Of a stretch of DNA of 53,562 nt, positions 53,197-53,562 are shown one piece after another. The notes under the pieces were generated by a model, which saw nothing but the letters and a program-made list of their open reading frames with translations, was not told the DNA's origin and did no database searches. Positions within the stretch are counted from its first letter, which is position 1. Every line of letters begins with the position of its first letter. The stretch spans positions 1-53,562 of the forward strand of contig JAFYDF010000094.1 in assembly GCA_017544935.1 (NCBI GenBank), given 5' to 3'. This DNA comes from Clostridia bacterium (lineage in GTDB: Bacteria; Bacillota; Clostridia; Christensenellales; Aristaeellaceae). Both the position numbers and the translations under genes were made by a program.

Positions 53197-53562
53197 CTAT
53201 CGTCCGGATAAAAAAGCCTGCGCTGCGGCAAGAACCCGGCAGATACCTTCATGTTGAAATAGCAGAATAGCTTCCGCATAGGGCAGCAAAAGGATTTTCT
53301 TGATCTCTCCCTGACGGGGAATGAGCGGCTCGCTGCCGAATTCAGCCAGGTAGTACACCACTTGCTTATGCGTATCGGGCTTTTCAGAAAGATCGTATTC
53401 ATCAGTTTCCCGGAAGCCGGGTACAAATATGGGGAACAGTCCGATTTCTTCCTGGATTTCCCGGGCCGCGGTCTGCATTTCCGTTTCGCTGCTTTCCATG
53501 TGGCCCTTGGGGAAGCCATACGCCCCGGAAGCTTCCTGCACGATGACGAACTGGATTTCTCC
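53197..53562 (-). CDS. Nudix hydrolase, 5' end outside window
   Basis: 121 residues open at the right edge; the frame reads through GEIQFVIVQE at the very end of the window, so the start lies beyond 53562. The Nudix box is complete: GHMESSETEMQTAAREIQEE followed by IGL, matching G-x5-E-x7-REUxEExGU. FPKG before it suggests the diadenosine-polyphosphate or MutT-like group. It hydrolyses a nucleoside diphosphate linked to some group, not identifiable here. Confidence 0.9.
   Translation of the reverse strand, partial: GEIQFVIVQEASGAYGFPKGHMESSETEMQTAAREIQEEIGLFPIFVPGFRETDEYDLSEKPDTHKQVVYYLAEFGSEPLIPRQGEIKKILLLPYAEAILLFQHEGICRVLAAAQAFLSGR

Noticed and set aside
53142..53519. Alternative minus-strand frame over the Nudix gene
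   Set aside because: It lacks any motif, whereas the overlapping frame contains a complete Nudix box.

Overview
The window is a dense, roughly 50% GC chromosomal segment of a bacterium that is most likely an uncultured gut or rumen member of the Clostridia (Bacillota), perhaps near the Christensenellales. The reasons are strong AGGAGG ribosome binding sites, lon followed directly by engB, an L21-Prp-L27 operon whose L27 carries a cleavable N-terminal extension, a DUF4364 gene, FloA with NfeD, a T-box ahead of cysE-cysS, and DUF6273 and zinc-ribbon membrane proteins. The genus-level placement is inference. No rRNA, tRNA, CRISPR array, insertion sequence or prophage was recognised.

Layout. 1-3.4 kb: the start of an SGNH hydrolase running off the left edge, a decayed gene with internal stops, then an operon of deoD, DUF523 and an FAD oxidoreductase. 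3.5-14.1 kb: rpoB-rpoC from its own promoter, then lon-engB. 14.2-21.8 kb: secreted DUF6273 and zinc-ribbon membrane proteins around an isoprenoid neighbourhood (dxs-tlyA on plus; fused ispDF and DUF4364 on minus). 21.8-26.4 kb: a RecB-type nuclease fused to a DinG/XPD helicase, an apparent tagaturonate-reductase-family pseudoenzyme, and a sugar nucleotidyltransferase. 26.4-34.6 kb: a long plus-strand run with trmL, two uracil-DNA glycosylases, NfeD-FloA, a LytTR regulator, a deoxyinosine glycosylase, rplU-prp-rpmA, a FliB-like protein and exonuclease III. 34.7-40.4 kb: a VanY-fold protein that has lost its metal ligands, then on minus a T-box-controlled cysE-cysS-TIM barrel operon and a metallophosphoesterase with altered motifs. 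40.5-47.5 kb: radA, then an oligopeptide ABC transporter (binding protein plus two permeases, no ATPases here) leading into alanine racemase. 47.5-53.6 kb: a PHP phosphatase, an inositol monophosphatase, ribulokinase, a phosphoribosyltransferase, an XRE regulator, a secreted unknown and a truncated Nudix hydrolase.

Most genes are core metabolism and information processing. No multi-gene defence or mobile system is visible. The most unusual signals are single proteins: conserved folds whose catalytic residues have been replaced (about 24.2, 34.8 and 39.4 kb), a peptide permease carrying a large extracytoplasmic insert with an SH3b-like stretch, and a perfect 13-bp hairpin lying inside the 5' coding sequence of a DNA glycosylase. 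Four base-excision-repair enzymes also lie within 7.5 kb. All homology statements come from motif recognition by eye; no database search was run.
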